A DNA stretch of 64,000 nucleotides from Megaleporinus macrocephalus (taxonomy: Eukaryota > Chordata > Actinopteri > Characiformes > Anostomidae), in contig CM038706.1 of assembly GCA_021613375.1 (NCBI GenBank), positions 22,448,866-22,512,865 of the forward strand, written 5' to 3'. The position numbers and the translations under genes were made by a program. A model generated the notes under the pieces. It was not told the origin of the DNA. It saw only the letters and a list, made by a program, of their open reading frames with translations, and did no database searches. Of this stretch, positions 1 to 25,277 are shown piece after piece (within the stretch, counting starts at the first letter, position 1; the number at the start of each line of letters is the position of its first letter).

Positions 1-387
1 CTGCTCGTAGCCTATTTAAAGAATTTAAAACTACCGCTGAGATTGGTTGAAGTCTTACACCCATAGAGAAATTGCTTAGTGCGCGAATGAACAGACAGTT
101 AAACTCAACGCCATCAATGGCATATTTTGAAGTGACAAATCATAGCAGAGTAGTTTGATGCCTAAGTGTACATCTGCTATGTGAAATGCGTAAAGGTTGG
201 CAGGTCTGCTATTATATTGGTCTACAATAAACTGGTGTCCAGAACACTCTGTGTGTCATTTGTAATTCAGATCATTCTCTATTTAAGGTGTTTGAATAAC
301 TTTGTAAGCCACTGAACATGCATGAGTACCATATGACACTGTAAGAAAAAGCCACTTTACCAAATGCATGTTGTGTGCACATCTTAC
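1..387. other. Start of an intron of dnaaf9, running off the window edge
   Basis: After the GTAAGA donor just below 388 I see no further in-frame exon. The next expected segment of the protein, after the hydrophobic strand ending in LLLTP, was searched for on the minus strand and not found. The rest of the gene must lie beyond base 1. Confidence 0.6.
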
Positions 388-12767
<12,380 letters not shown>

Positions 12768-13260
12768 ATTAACGATGCAGACATTAGAAAGTGAGGTTTG
12801 AACTGTATGCCGTTATTTTCAGTCACGCACGTCCCCACAGTCAACAGTCGCAGCTGGAGAAGACTAACGCAGCCAAGACAGCATAGTAACCGCCCGTACC
12901 ATGTGGGCAAACAGGGGGGTTGTGTTGTTAGCTGCTGAAATATATTGTATTTTTCATGTATATTATCATGTGAGAATGACGAGCTAACTTATACATTTCT
13001 TAACTGATCAAACAAGAGGTCTTTCTAACGCGAATACGTCCCATGGACAAAAAAGTAGAAATAAGACTGTCCTGGCCCCTCCTCCCCAGAGGAAGAAGTG
13101 GAGTCTACCCTCGGACTGTGGCTAATGCAATACCCTGACAATGCCTTACTTCTCAGCTGTAACTGGAGAAAAGGCTGTTTTGGCCGCGGTGTCGGGCTGA
13201 TTTGCAGAGTCGAAAAGGCCATTGCACGTTGTTTCTAAAAATGTATCTCACAACGGTGTA
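12768..13260 (-). promoter_or_regulatory. Putative TATA-less promoter and 5' region of dnaaf9
   Basis: This is the sequence immediately upstream of the dnaaf9 start codon on the minus strand. It is richer in G, C and CpG than its surroundings, especially 13060-13215, and I see no TATA box, as expected for a housekeeping or ciliary gene. A GTAACC word at 12886-12891 could be half of an RFX X-box, a motif of many ciliary genes, but a full X-box is not evident. The transcription start cannot be placed. Confidence 0.4.
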
Positions 13261-15296
13261 CATGGTTAACGTGACCATAACGGTTTCGCGCTAAAATTTG
13301 AGATTTGAAATTCATAACTAGCCTATACTGCCCCCATCAACACCCACCCCTTCCAGATCTGACAACATTCCACAGCAGCTGATGGGATTCAGATACTCGC
13401 CAGCTTAACATGTTGCAAGGGAAGTTTCCAGAACACAGTTTTATCATAAATAAGATCAGTCTATGACTTTGTGGAGCTGTGATATGAAGGATGCATCAAT
13501 ATATGTGGATTATTAAAAGAAACACTTTATGGAATGGCTAATAATGTTTTAATGTAAGCTTAAAAGTACAGGATGTAAACGGAATTTCACAAATCATGTC
13601 TGTACACTGTGAAGTCAACATTATAAAGTAACTGGAGCAGCTTGGTGACTCTAGAATTCACCCAACTCAAACTTCTTAGTGAACTTAAACATTGTCCAGC
13701 TACTATTTCTAGTTTTGCATCTCAATTAGATACAGGCAGTAGAAAAATGCACTTTGTACCTCAATTTCCTCACTAGCTAAGACTGTCCCATCAAGCATGT
13801 TCTGCTCTAGGACCTCCAGGCTTCCAGATATGAACACCTGGTATTCAAACTCCTGATCTTCTGATGTCGGGATGAATTTTAAGACAGTTGCATTACCTGT
13901 TATTGTGCTACTGTTAAATGTGGAAACAACAACTCATCAAGAGACTGTGAGCTTGAACCCCAGTACTGCCACAGACGTCCATAAATGAATGGAAAATGTG
14001 GTAGAGCTCTGGCTAGTAAGAAAATTGAATTCTAGAAAAACTACATTTATGTTATTTACCTAACTTAGAAGCAGAATTATATGTAGCAGCATATATGTTT
14101 TTGTTTTGTTTTGTTTTGTATGTGCCTTTCTGCTGGTGTTTCAATAACTGATTTGTGGCTTTCTCTGTGTTTTATAAAAAAATCTCTAAAACATTGTTTT
14201 TATGTTCTGACCTAAACGTTTATTTTAAAAACCCATTCATGGTGAAAGAGTGCATGCAGGGTGTGGTAAAGCAAAATACTTTCCAAAGAAAACATTAGTT
14301 CTCTTCAGATTTCTGATTGCACCACCATTGTACAAAGAGTAAACTTTAACCATCATCAACATTGCATAACAAAACTTTAAAAGTTTATAAGTTTCTGTAT
14401 TATGGATCACTTCATATTAAAACAATATGAATGATTTTGTTTATGGCTTATTAATTCATTTACACCAAATTTATAAAATATGTGTAATATGTGTATGTAT
14501 AGACATTACATTGTAGAGGAATATTCTTAAAAAAAGTCCTCATCTACAGTACACAACAGGTTCCTTGACAGGGGGGAAATGTTGTTCGGTAAGTAGTTTT
14601 GTACCACAAATATCGGCTCATAGCTGCTTGCCAAAACCAGAGCCACATGCAGAAGCTTGTGTTGCGCGATGATTATGGAATGTAAAACAACACTAGTCCC
14701 TCAGATTGATGTTAAGTAAGAGACATGCAGTGCTAGAAATGTAATAAGGCTTAATTCAGGCTGCACTGTTGAAGTGTTATAGCTTCATTTATCTATCATT
14801 TATATCAGCAGACGCATGTGAATCACTTGTTGGTTGTGATGCACTGTACACAGGTTCAAAATATCCAGAAGAACTAGGATACCAGGAAAATAAAAGCTTC
14901 CAGCTTTCTCTCCAGCTTATACATGCAACCTTTTTTAAGGTAGCATTTGGAAGTGAGGAATCAGCATGCACAAAAAAACATCACTTTCCAAGCTATGTAG
15001 CTAATCATATGAGATCTGAAACCTTTGAAAGTCTATGGCACCCCCCCCCCCCCACTTTACAAGTGAACAATTTTGTATTATTTCCATCCACACGTAATTT
15101 GGATCATTACGTAGTTATAAAGTCTGTTATAAGCCGAGTCTGGTTTGAGAAGTCTTATCCTGGCATAGAGGCTATTATTAAGTAGACTGTGTTCCGTTCA
15201 ACTTCGTTCACTACTCTGAGAACTGGATGTTGCAACATAAAGTGGAACATCCTAAAAAAAGTGATTGCACTGACAAGGTGTTGGCATGTGTACAAT
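13261..15296. other. Intergenic region between dnaaf9 and cfd
   Basis: The stretch is mostly AT-rich. I see a (GTTTT)n run near 14098-14120, a 13-base poly-C tract at 15041-15053, and a 138-codon open frame at 14769-15185 (+) with no recognisable family and no neighbouring splice structure. I see no supported gene. Confidence 0.5.
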
Positions 15297-15302
15297 TTTA
15301 TT
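15297..15302 (-). terminator. Polyadenylation signal AATAAA for cfd
   Basis: On the minus strand AATAAA lies about 210 bp past the cfd stop codon, followed by AT- and GT-containing sequence. This implies a 3' untranslated region of about 0.2 kb. Confidence 0.65.
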
Positions 15303-15512
15303 CTGATAAGAGCTGCATAGTGTTTCACAACAGCAAGCATTCGAAAAACACCCAAGAATAATTCCACAACCCACTTCAGTGCTGCAAACATCTCTCGCTA
15401 TTACTGCATCGAGAAGATTCGAAATAAGGAACAGAAAATGTAAAAAAGAAGCATGTCTAAGCCAGACATGAGAACAACACAATAACCAATTTGCTCGCTC
15501 GGTGTATCACCA

Positions 15513-17504
15513 CTACTGGCTCATAGTGCGGGTGATCCAGGCATCATAATGGGAAATGATTGTGTAGAGCCCGGGCCTCCTGCTGTTACCACAACTCTTT
15601 CCTCCATTCGACGTTATGCCCACAGCAATGCCTTTGTAGAACAAGGGACCACCAGAATCACCCTGTAAAAAGGGGGAAACAGAGAGGGATCTCATGTTGG
15701 ATCTCTTAATACATTGCATGACCACACAATATCATTTACCCTCTGTACCATAACCTTAACAACCTTACATGTTTTCACTGCTTACTCATCACGCAGTGTG
15801 ATTGCTCAGTTCATGGAAACACAATAAAGGTTTAATTGACATATCTTTTCTGGAGTTGTTTGCACGTACTTCTCAACATGCCTGATATGGTTGTGTTAGG
15901 TCTATAGAACCCTACATGCACTTTATTTGAAGTTCTGTCCTAATCTCTCTGAGAAAACACTACAACCATGTTGTCATGGGCCTAGCTATGCCACACCCAA
16001 GGGCCCAGCTTTTGAAATGGGGGTTGTGTTTAGGAATAGTTTGTACAAAGCAACATGTGAGTAGCTCTTTGATGGCATGCATTTGCTATGCAATTAGGGA
16101 ACATTTGTGCTTGTGATTTAATTCCTTAAAAAAAGCTCCTCATGATGATGTAGATTTGTTGTAACAGTGGCCCCTGCTGCTCCATGTGTTCCACTAGCAT
16201 CTGGCCATTTAACTGAATGGGTAAATTACTTAGAGAGCAGTGTTCAAGCCCAGCTTAGGGAAGCACTTGTTAAACTTCCAATGCTACATTCCCACTAATC
16301 CGTGTCAGGCAGTTTGAAATACAATAAACATACTGATGTAAACATGGAATATACTAATATAAACATATGAATATATAAACTTTTGGGTAGAATCCTCTGT
16401 TAAGATCAAAAGTGCAACCTACATCACAAGTGTCCATGCGTCGTTTGGCAGCGCAGAACATGTTTTTTGTGAAGTTTTCACCATAGTAGTCGCTACGGCC
16501 ACACTGCCATCTGGGCATAACAGGAACAGTCAGCTCCTGCAGTTTGTCTTGTTGCTGGCCCAAATGGTTGGAGCCCCACCCAGCGGTGTCCACAGCAGCG
16601 TCTGTGTCTGGGTCATTCCCTCCTGCTCTCTGGAACTTCGCTGGTTTCACTGCAGACGTCTCTGTGACTGGCTGATTTAGCTGCCAATTATGTTATACAT
16701 TTAACATAGTGTACAACACACAGATATTCTTCCAATCACCCACACGTAATTAGCATACTTTACCTTGACCAGGGCGATATCATTGTCATAGTTCTTGGGG
16801 TTGAAGTCAGGGTGTTTGTAGAAAGCGGCAATGTCGAAGGTTTGTTTGGTGTCCTCTGGCTGAGCTAGTGAATGTGCACCTAACACCACCTTAAAAGCTG
16901 TCCTGCAGTGGAAAAGAAGATACCCATGTGTACATGTATTAATTTTACTGTTGCAAGTAAAAGGCTGTTCTGTAAACTGTATTGTAGGTCGCTCCTAGCT
17001 CGATTGCTGAACTTACTCATCCTGGAAGCAATGCGCAGCGCTCATAATCCACTGACTGGCGATCAGAAATCCACCACACTGGTGTTTGCCTTGCAGCTGC
17101 AGCGATGCCATGTAGGGGCGAGAGTGTGGTGGAGCCTCTTTGCCTCCTGTGATGCAATCACCTTCTCAGAGGAATAAAAAAAAATGTATTAAACAAGAGT
17201 GACATTAAATAATTAGGAATACAAAGCATAGCGTGGGATTCAGATGGAGGACTGAACATTTTTTTTAAATGTATATAGTTTGGAAGGAAAGATAAAGAAA
17301 AACATTCTTGTGCTAGAAAAAAATATATACAGTAAATAAATGCATGCGTTAATTATAACAACATGATTAGGCACTCAACAAGTTGCAAGGCTGGCACTCA
17401 CTTTATGTAAAAAAACATACAGAAGTATGTTTTTTTCGGTACTCACCAGGTAGTAGTGACGCACAGAGAAGAGCTGAGGCAAAAATCACTTGCAGGTAAT
17501 CCAT
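15513..17504 (-). CDS. cfd: Complement factor D (adipsin), secreted serine protease, complete, 5 exons
   Basis: Exons: 17447-17504, 17017-17161, 16764-16902, 16423-16680, 15513-15662 (stop included); phases 1, 2, 0, 0 fit and give 249 residues. Factor D is the S1 trypsin-fold plasma protease that cleaves factor B bound to C3b, the rate-limiting step of the alternative complement pathway. The N terminus ([19 protein letters not shown]) is a signal peptide, followed by GDC and the predicted mature start ITGG at residue 23. Triad: His63 in SAAHC, Asp109 in NDIALV, Ser203 in GDSGGP. Asp197, six residues before the serine, is the S1-pocket aspartate. [11 protein letters not shown] and [12 protein letters not shown] are close to mammalian factor D, which separates it from granzymes and trypsins. 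The Thr-Ser of the family's self-inhibitory loop is kept (GITSNGG); a Lys follows where human has Arg218. ATG context is A at -3, G at +4. Confidence 0.9.
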
Positions 17505-17550
17505 GATGAACAGCTGCTTTCTGCCTGCTTTAGAGACTCAAGATGTGAGC

Positions 17551-17558
17551 TTTATATA
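17551..17558 (-). promoter_or_regulatory. TATA box of cfd
   Basis: TATATAAA on the minus strand sits 47 bp upstream of the start codon, so transcription should begin near 17525 with a leader of about 20 nt. A strong TATA box fits a tissue-specific secreted protein gene. Confidence 0.75.
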
Positions 17559-17604
17559 GGCTGCGGCTGGATGCGGATGTCTGCACTAACAGGAAAAAGT
17601 TTAT

Positions 17605-17613
17605 TTCTTGGAA
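17605..17613. promoter_or_regulatory. Possible STAT-type site upstream of cfd
   Basis: TTCTTGGAA matches the palindromic TTCNNNGAA pattern about 50 bp upstream of the TATA box. Such sites are common by chance, so cytokine control of cfd is only a suggestion. Confidence 0.2.
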
Positions 17614-17619
17614 ATCAGT

Positions 17620-18770
17620 TCTTTTCTCCTCCCACATCGAGGAGATGGTAAGCAGGGACTTGCCACTTATCTCCTCCTCCATCAACTTTCTCCTATTACT
17701 CACACATTTCTCCTGTTAGAGACAGTTCGTCCAAATGTTTTCACTACTCCTAACTACCGTTAGTTCATGCTTAAGTCAAGCATTAAATAAGATGGGCTAT
17801 TAATAATGATAAAAGCCCAGAACAGATGAAAACGCCTTGACCAGTGACTTACATAACACATTCTTGCACACATACATAAACAAACAGTCTTGCGAAGCCT
17901 TTTGGGCCAGTATAAACATGTTCTTGTAGGAGCTGTGCAGAAAGACTTTGTTAACAGGATTAGCAAGTATTTTGGGGGTGGGTTGTAGCACGTCTACGAC
18001 TAGATTTTTTTAATAATAATTGAATAACAGTGGATGGCGTCTCTTGTGGGAAATTAACTGCCACATTCGTATTTTCACTGTTGCCCACCTTTGCTAGTTG
18101 CAAATTTTCATGTGTTTTTATTTCTAGTGATTTTATTATTTAGTTCATACAGTATTTCTGTACTTTTGAAATAGAACTGGAATGGGTTGATCTCTGTAGG
18201 TAAGTATTCATAGTACATATGTAGCAGAGAGGAATCCTCTAGACTAGTGCTTCAAAGGTTTTGATTTCTGGTGATTAAAATATATATGTCCTTTCATTCT
18301 TATTGAACAGCATTATGCATTAACGCTGTGCAAATACTGCAGAGCTACTTATGTTACATTGTTTAAGAGGAATCCCAATAATGTTTTAACATGTCTCGTA
18401 ATTCTGCGGTTAAAATATAAACAAAGTTTTATTTTAGAGTGATTTAATGTCAAAATATCTGTGGTAATAGGAATAGGAGATCCCAATGTGTCTAATGCCA
18501 ATACAGCTATTTACTATCCAAAACTACCAGTAGTACTACATGTGTGTTTTATATATAATGTTAATGATGATAAAATAGTGAAAAATCTTTAAAAGAAAGT
18601 TTTTTTTTTGCCTTAGAACATTCACACATTTTTGCCTTCACATATCCTTCCACCATGAATACATTCAAAACTTCAATTAACTATTGCAAAACAATGTTTC
18701 TGATATTTGCAACAGAATTATAAGCATTTTATGTGATTCCTGTAAGAGAGCTTTAAGAAACATTAATCTC
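17620..18770. other. No gene seen upstream of cfd
   Basis: This is AT-rich unique sequence. I find no exon-like segment, no repeat family shared with the rest of the window, and no further promoter elements worth naming. Confidence 0.4.
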
Positions 18771-18774
18771 TTCT

Positions 18775-18880
18775 GATGTCTGGTTCCCATCACCACCGCT
18801 GTGAACTATTCTGGCTTGGTAAGTTTCTCTAGAATGAAGAATTTCACATTAGTCCACTCTGAATGTCTCTGTTTACATCT
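18775..18880 (+). repeat. Copy of an interspersed family with core ATGTCTGGTTCCCATCACCA
   Basis: The core GATGTCTGGTTCCCATCACC, then ACCGCTGTGAAC, GTAAGTTTCTCTAGAATGA and a CTCTGAATG word, is repeated at 43510-43625 (+), at 25890-25985 (-) and more weakly at 62750-62850 (+). No coding capacity is visible. Confidence 0.55.
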
Positions 18881-19970
18881 CTGCCATTTAATCATGCCAA
18901 AATCTGTTAATTATGCCAAATTCTAAGTTTAGGATAAAAACGAAAGGCTTACATTTTTTATTCTGCCAGCAGAATATTAGCCAGTCGGAAACTGTTTTTC
19001 TCTGTGGAGTTTACAGCTAATTAAGCTTTAACAAGAGCTGCAGAGAAGACCTTACATGGTAGATTAATTGGGCTCCCTAATAAGTCACTGTGAAACTGTG
19101 ATATATCAGTAACAAGCAACAAGCTTCAGGCAAAGCAGACGTTTAGCTTCAAAAGTCTTTGTTTAATCTATGTGCTAAAGCAGTGCACAGTATATAGCCA
19201 ACATGCTCAACGAGTTCCTGCTAAAGCATGAGTAGACCGATAAATCAATGCCATAATAAAGTTATTTATCTCTGAGTTTTTCAACTCTTTTGAAGGATGG
19301 TCGAACTTAACCATCTCATTTCATGGCATGATGTTGTCATTAATAGAAAATGGCATGACTACTCATTTTGGGGTCAGATTCCCAAGATTATGTTATTGGG
19401 ACAGAGTAAAATATTAATTTATGTATTTTCATTTATGTGGTGGACAGTTTAACAAAAAATAGGACACAAATGCAAATATGAGCAAACTTGTTGTGGTTGT
19501 TGGTTCTTGTCTACAAGACGAGTTCTTGTCTAAATGACACGCCCCTGCCTGCACCTTTCAAGGTTTTAGAAAATCCCATGACTTGGTTTACTTCCTGTCT
19601 TAGACTGGGCTGCAATCTGGGAAACTACAGGGTACAGTGGGTTCAGGTTTAGATCATCTGTGCTGCGAGAAGCAGTGTATTCTGCTAATACAGGCCGGCA
19701 CTTAGACCAGCCCAGCAGGTGGGGACAAAAACAACTTCCAGAGAAAGAGGCTTAGCCCCGCAGGCCTTCTCAGATCTCTTTCAAAGAATTTATTTAGTTT
19801 ATTCGAATGAAGTGTTGCAACCATGGCACGACCTCAAGATTGTGGAACCTCCCTGGTTTTTAAATCATTAGCACAAGCAACACGTGAGGTACAAACTCCA
19901 TTTCCAGAAATGCTGGGACATTATGTAAAATGCAATAAAAACAAGTAATCTGTGATTTGTTAATATTTTA
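18881..19970. other. Unique sequence with homeodomain-like words, no gene
   Basis: The part 18960-19120 carries several TTAATTAA/TTAATTGG-like words (AGCTAATTAAGC, AGATTAATTGGG) and looks more complex than its surroundings. It could be a conserved non-coding element. 19540-19800 is more GC-rich. No open exon is supported. Confidence 0.25.
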
Positions 19971-22262
19971 AAACTTTATTTAACTGACAACAAAAAACTT
20001 AAATATGTGTAAATATTAACACATTTCAGATTTTAGGTCTGCATCACACTCCAAAGAGTTGCAATGGGGCAAAAATAGGAGAGAAAGTTTTATAGAACAT
20101 TCAAGGCACACATTTTTTGTGAACATTTCAGAATAAGCTGGTTACCTGGAAACAAGTAAGGGGATCATGCCTCAGACGGCACTGCATGAGAAACCCTCAT
20201 GCGACTGTATATAGCCACATGGGTTCAAGAGTACTTCAGAAAACCACTGTCACTTAACACAGTCAGCCACTGCATCAAGAAGTGAAACTTGAAACCCTGT
20301 TATGCAACAATAAAGCCAATTCTTTGGTCTCAAGCTCGTCTCAGGTGGTCTGTAAATGGGCACTGTGGTCAAATGAGTCCATAGCCTTTTTTGCTGGGAA
20401 AAACAGATGCTGAATTTTCCACATCAAAACCAATGTCTGTCATGAGATGGGGGGGCTTGTGTTCCCATGGCATGGGGGACTTGCATTTGTGTCAAAGGCA
20501 CAATTGATACTGAGGCATACTTACTACTGAGTTATTATTAAGTTATTTCAGCGAGACAATGCCAGGCCTGTGGTGTCATAGATGCAGAGTGTATGTACTT
20601 GACCAGCCTGCCTGCGGTCCAGATCTGTCCTCATGAAAATGTATGACGCATCCATGAAGAGGAGACAATGATGACCATGGACTGGTCAGCAGCTAAAGTC
20701 TTGAATCAAGCAAGAACGGTCAAAAATTCCACTCACAAAACTGCAACAATTAAAATCCTCAGTTCCTAAAGAATTCAAATATATTTCAAAAGGAAAGGTG
20801 ATGTAACACAGTGGTAAACATGCCTCTGTCCCAACTGTCTGTGAGTTTTGCAGGCATCAACTTCTAAAGTTTAATGTTTATATTTAAAAAAAAAAATCAC
20901 ATTGGTCAATGAAAACAATGGGAATCTTTTTTTTGCTAATTTGGTCAGGTAAATAAAGGTTCAAGAGAATGAACAAATCACAGATTCTTGGGTTTTTTTT
21001 TATTTTACAAAATGTCCCAGTTGTTCTGGAAATGGGCTTTCAGAACTTTGCATAACTCAGAGAAAGTGAATCCATAATTGGATCCAAAACTCTGAGACAA
21101 ACCTTACATAATTGATATGCTTTTGAGCAGACTCAGAATAAAGTCACTCCTGAGGTCAAAGATACAGAGAACAGTCTTATATAAGAGAGGGGAAGGGGAG
21201 AAAAATACAAATAGAGCCATTCTTTACACAAAGTTCTTGCTTGCCAAATGCTTTTTACCCAAACCCTTATAATTCTTACATCTTTATTTGTGATTTTTTA
21301 CTGAAAAACAAGTAGAAATTATGATCTGAAGTAGTCACAGCAAGTCTTCATGAGTCTCAGCATCATGAGTTCTACAGTAAAGTCTGGACTCTGGACGCCA
21401 TTTTACTGAGGACCCATGGACAGTCAGTCTGTTTGACAGAAAAAAGACAATACAGTTTCAAATATTACATGTCTGTGTTTATTTTATTTGCTAAAAGGAA
21501 ATTACAGGATTACACGCTAATTAAAGATGCTTGGCAGATCATGTGGAAAGAGCTGGATAGATGCAGTGTGCAGTATGAAATGCTTCATTGTTCTACGAAC
21601 TGCATCCAAAACCACATACTACACTATACTATATGTACCATGATGATAAATGTACTGGACTGTTTAGTAGTAGGAGTCTGATGAACTAGTATGCGGTTTT
21701 GAGTAGCTATGTTGGAAGCAAATGAGAAGGTTTCAGTAATTGGTTCACACACCAACACATTTGTGTTTCAATTCGCTTACTAGTTTTGTTTGTAGTGAAT
21801 TAAAGTAAATAGAGATTTGTGAAGTGGCTAGATCCCTGGAGGTTGGAACACTGAGGATGACTAAATGATGTATGACACGGATGCATAAACAGCAGCTGCA
21901 CAGCTCATCCACTGTGCTGCGCTTAGCCGTACTGTCATTCTTAGAATGGAACATTCCAGTCATTTCATGGACATACTCACAATTTTCATACAGCGTGTGT
22001 CAGTCACAGTGTTTAATAAAATCAAGTTGAGAAAGCGTGTTTTGTTAAATAAATGTATAAATAATGTTAAATGCAACACGTTCTTCAGTGTTATTATGCT
22101 GAATACACCAAATCAGCCAGAATATTTAAACCCCCTTCTTGTATCTACACTCTCTCTTTTTTATCAGCTCCATTTACCATATAGGAACACTTAACAGTTC
22201 TGCAACTGAAGACTGTAGTTCATCAGATTCTCTGTATACTGCATATTCTGTATTATGTTAGC
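19971..22262. other. AT-rich stretch without a supported gene
   Basis: AAATAAA on the minus strand near 19977 and long untranslated-looking sequence up to 21400 would fit the 3' untranslated region of a minus-strand gene. I could not find a terminal coding exon next to it, so I leave it unassigned. Confidence 0.3.
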
Positions 22263-22742
22263 CCGCTTTCACCCTGTTCTTTAATGTCAGGGCCCTCACA
22301 GGACCACCACAGATCAGGTATTATTTGGTTGGTGATTCTCAGCCCTGCAATGAAACGTGATGTTCGTGTTTTAATGTGTGTTGTGCTGGTGCGAGTGGAT
22401 CAGTTATGACTGTGTTGCGAAAGTTTTTAAACACCTTAGGTGTCACAGCTGGCCATAAATATAGTCCATCATCCGAAATTATCCAGCCAGCCATCCTGTG
22501 CCTGTCCTGTGGGCAGCATCCTGTGACCACTGATGAAGGACTAGAGGATAACCAACACAAACTGTGCAGCAACAGATGAGCTATCGTCTCTGACTTTCTG
22601 CAAGGTGGACCAGCAAGGTAGAAGTTTGTAATATAGAAGCAATGCTGTGACTGATCCACTCACACCACCATGTCAGTGTCACTGCAGTGCTGAGAATGAC
22701 CCACCACCCAAATAATACCTACTCTGTGTGGTGCTCTGTACC
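22263..22742. mobile_element. Foldback (long inverted repeat) non-autonomous transposon
   Basis: The left part (GGACCACCACAGATCAGGTA from 22300, TTATTTGGTTGGTGATTCTC, AGCCCTGCA) is the inverse of the right part (CACTGCAGTGCTGAGAATGA, CCCACCACCCAAATAATACC, TACTCTGTGTGGTGCTCTG). The middle includes TCCTGTGGGCAGCATCCTGT and GTGACTGATCCACTCACACC. I recall this as an abundant interspersed repeat of fish genomes. The open frames in it on both strands are not genes. The right end appears shortened relative to the left. Confidence 0.75.
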
Positions 22743-25190
22743 ATGATTCCACCAATTCCACCTTAAATTTATATTCGCAAAGCAGTGCTGCATTTGCTGA
22801 AAGGATTATGGAACAGAAACCATAGTTAAATGACACAGAGACTATTATTCTGCACAGTTATGATGGTTGCATTTGCTTTTTAAAAACACAGTCCAGATCC
22901 TCAGGCCCACATGTTCACCAAACAGAAACCAATGGCAAGCAGCTCTGAAACTACAGGAAGAAAAAAAGGTTTTTTATCTTGTGTTTATTAAGCATGAAAT
23001 AAGTAACTAAATAAATAAGCACAGTTACTTATAGATTAAGAATGACTATGTTCATAATAAACATTGCTTAATTAAATAACACAAGACAACATATGTGCAC
23101 TGACTACACATTAAAATTCTAAGCTTTACATTTGATTGCTACAGACACATTACTGAAAGAGCGAGACTCATACCTAATAGTACACGCATATGTAATATAT
23201 ATGTAATATAATACAGATACTACTTTAGAATTATCTCCTAGTGTCATTTAGTGTCCCACTTTAAGCATTTATTTTTGGTAGGCTTTTTTGTTGGTAGGTG
23301 TGAAAATGCCACATTTTGAGGCAAAAAAAAGAGCTGAGTAACATAAATACAGCATCTCCCCTCCATTTCAAAACTTTCCAAAACTCGAGCTGGAGGCGTG
23401 ACACTATTTTTGGTCAGGGAGCAGAGTGAACAAGCAGTGCTCGCTGGTTATTACAGTACATTGTGGGAGCTTTCAGGGAGTAAAAGTTTCAGTGCACTGG
23501 AACGATTCTTTTAATGAGACACCCTAGGCTGACTCCTAGGGCAGAACCCTGACTACTGAACTAGGGAGCGAATTAAGGCTTCACTTTCCAAAGTTCCTCT
23601 TGTGCAATTGTTATATAGATACTCTGCCGGCAGCCTGAGGAGATACCTATATTTAGAGTGTGTTATTAATTTCATCACTCCTTCTATGTTATGAGTCAAT
23701 TTGACCCATTTCCACTTTAAGTTTGTAATATTGGTTGTCCTCCCTGAAGAAACTGTTTATTAAATAGTTGTTAAAAATGGTATATATGTATATATATTAT
23801 GTGTTTTCTGGGTTCATCTGTTTGAACCTCCTGAGGCTTTATAATTAAGGTTTACTGATTTGACTCTTTGCTTGTTTTTGAGTTGACCCATACCGTTAGG
23901 AAGGTAATTTGTTTTAACATAATAGAAGGGTTAATAATTTATTGTTAAACTATGTTGTATACATTTTAAGCATGTAAATGTGTTGTCATTGGCAACCTGT
24001 CTTTTTTCGATTATCTAGAACATCATAGTCCTGCTCAGCAGCGTAGCACTTTCAACTGGAAGTTTAACAGTACGCAGTGACCCTAAACAAAGATCACTAA
24101 CAACATTTTTCTGTAAAGCTCCAGCCTCACAGCCCTTGCTAAGAAAATGCATTTGTGGGTGAAGTAATAATAAAAGCTTACGACAAAACTAACACTCAGT
24201 ATAATATGACATCTAATGATGAGTAATGTTACAGAACAATCATTTAGCCAATGAAGTTTGACTTTCTTATCCTTGCTTCTGACAGGCTGGACTCTGAAAT
24301 GCCCCAATAAAGAAAAAACATTCTTTGTAAAGATACATTTTAATGTACTGGCCATGCTTTGCATTGCTAGGATTACTAAATGATACTGTGTTTAAGGTGT
24401 GTGCCCCTCAGCATATAACACTGATGCTAGCACCAGTACTCAAAATATACTTTTTCATGTTCTTCTAAATTGGTGCTACTAATTTTTATAGTGGTACTAC
24501 AGATGTTGCCATGTGATGAACTGCATTCAGCTAAAAGTTTGACAGACGTGGCATCCGGAACATAGAATGTCTGCAAAAGTAGAGAGTGAATACTTTAAGA
24601 GATGCCTTGCAGCTATGATCATGTCCCATCATCATATTTTGCTACTGTATTATTCTGTGACGTCTAGCAGCTGAACATTTGAACTCCACACAGGAAACAT
24701 CATCACGTGGACAAGCAATTCATGCCATTTTGACAATTTGACCACAAGGAGGCAGCATGCCTTTCCATCTAGACAGACGTGTGTAAGTGAATGTGTGTTT
24801 GTTCACCGGCTTAGCTCTGATTCCAAACCAAAAAGTGTGACCGATTACAAATTTACAAGGTCTATGTTCTATTTACAGGCAGGTTTTTTCAGTGAGCTTT
24901 TATCAGAGGAGTGCATTGCTCCAGGACAGGAAAAGTGATACCCATTCCCTCTTTCTCAGAGCTGGAAGTCGGAAGGAACTGATGTCTCTGATTAGGGTCA
25001 GAGGTCGTTGTGACACACTCAGCATTGCTTGGGGGTGATTGACAGAAGGAAGTATCTCCTAACCAAGAGGAAGAAGAAGCATTAACTCCGTCAACACAAT
25101 GAAGATGCTCTCTCATTCCTGCCCTGCTCAGCATCTCCAGTCTCTCCATCTCCTCTAGTCTCCTCAAGTCTTCAATTTACTTACTTACTT
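22743..25190. other. No gene seen; AT-rich non-coding sequence
   Basis: The stretch holds oligo-A/T runs, a (TA)n cluster near 23780, and more GC-rich sequence at 24890-25170 where the minus strand is open for 92 codons without recognisable similarity or clear splice sites. Nothing is supported as a gene. Confidence 0.4.
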
Positions 25191-25204
25191 ACGCTGACAA
25201 CAGC

Positions 25205-25277
<73 letters not shown>

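Noticed and set aside
13025..13222. 65-codon minus-strand open frame upstream of dnaaf9
   Set aside because: It lies in GC-richer promoter-like sequence and has no family similarity. It is more likely 5' region than a gene.
13940..13990. GAGCTTGAACCCCAGTACTG, resembling a tRNA-type B box of a SINE; a similar word lies near 16240
   Set aside because: No matching A box at the right distance and no A- or T-rich tail with a target duplication were found.
14769..15185. 138-codon plus-strand open frame between dnaaf9 and cfd
   Set aside because: No recognisable domain, AT-rich codon content like its surroundings, no promoter or splice context, and it contains a poly-C-derived proline run. Probably chance.
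19971..21430. Possible 3' untranslated region of a minus-strand gene (AAATAAA near 19977)
   Set aside because: No terminal coding exon could be identified next to it, and AT-rich sequence gives such signals often.
22339..22659. 106-codon minus-strand and 67-codon plus-strand open frames
   Set aside because: Both lie inside the foldback interspersed repeat, whose sequence is known to me as non-coding.
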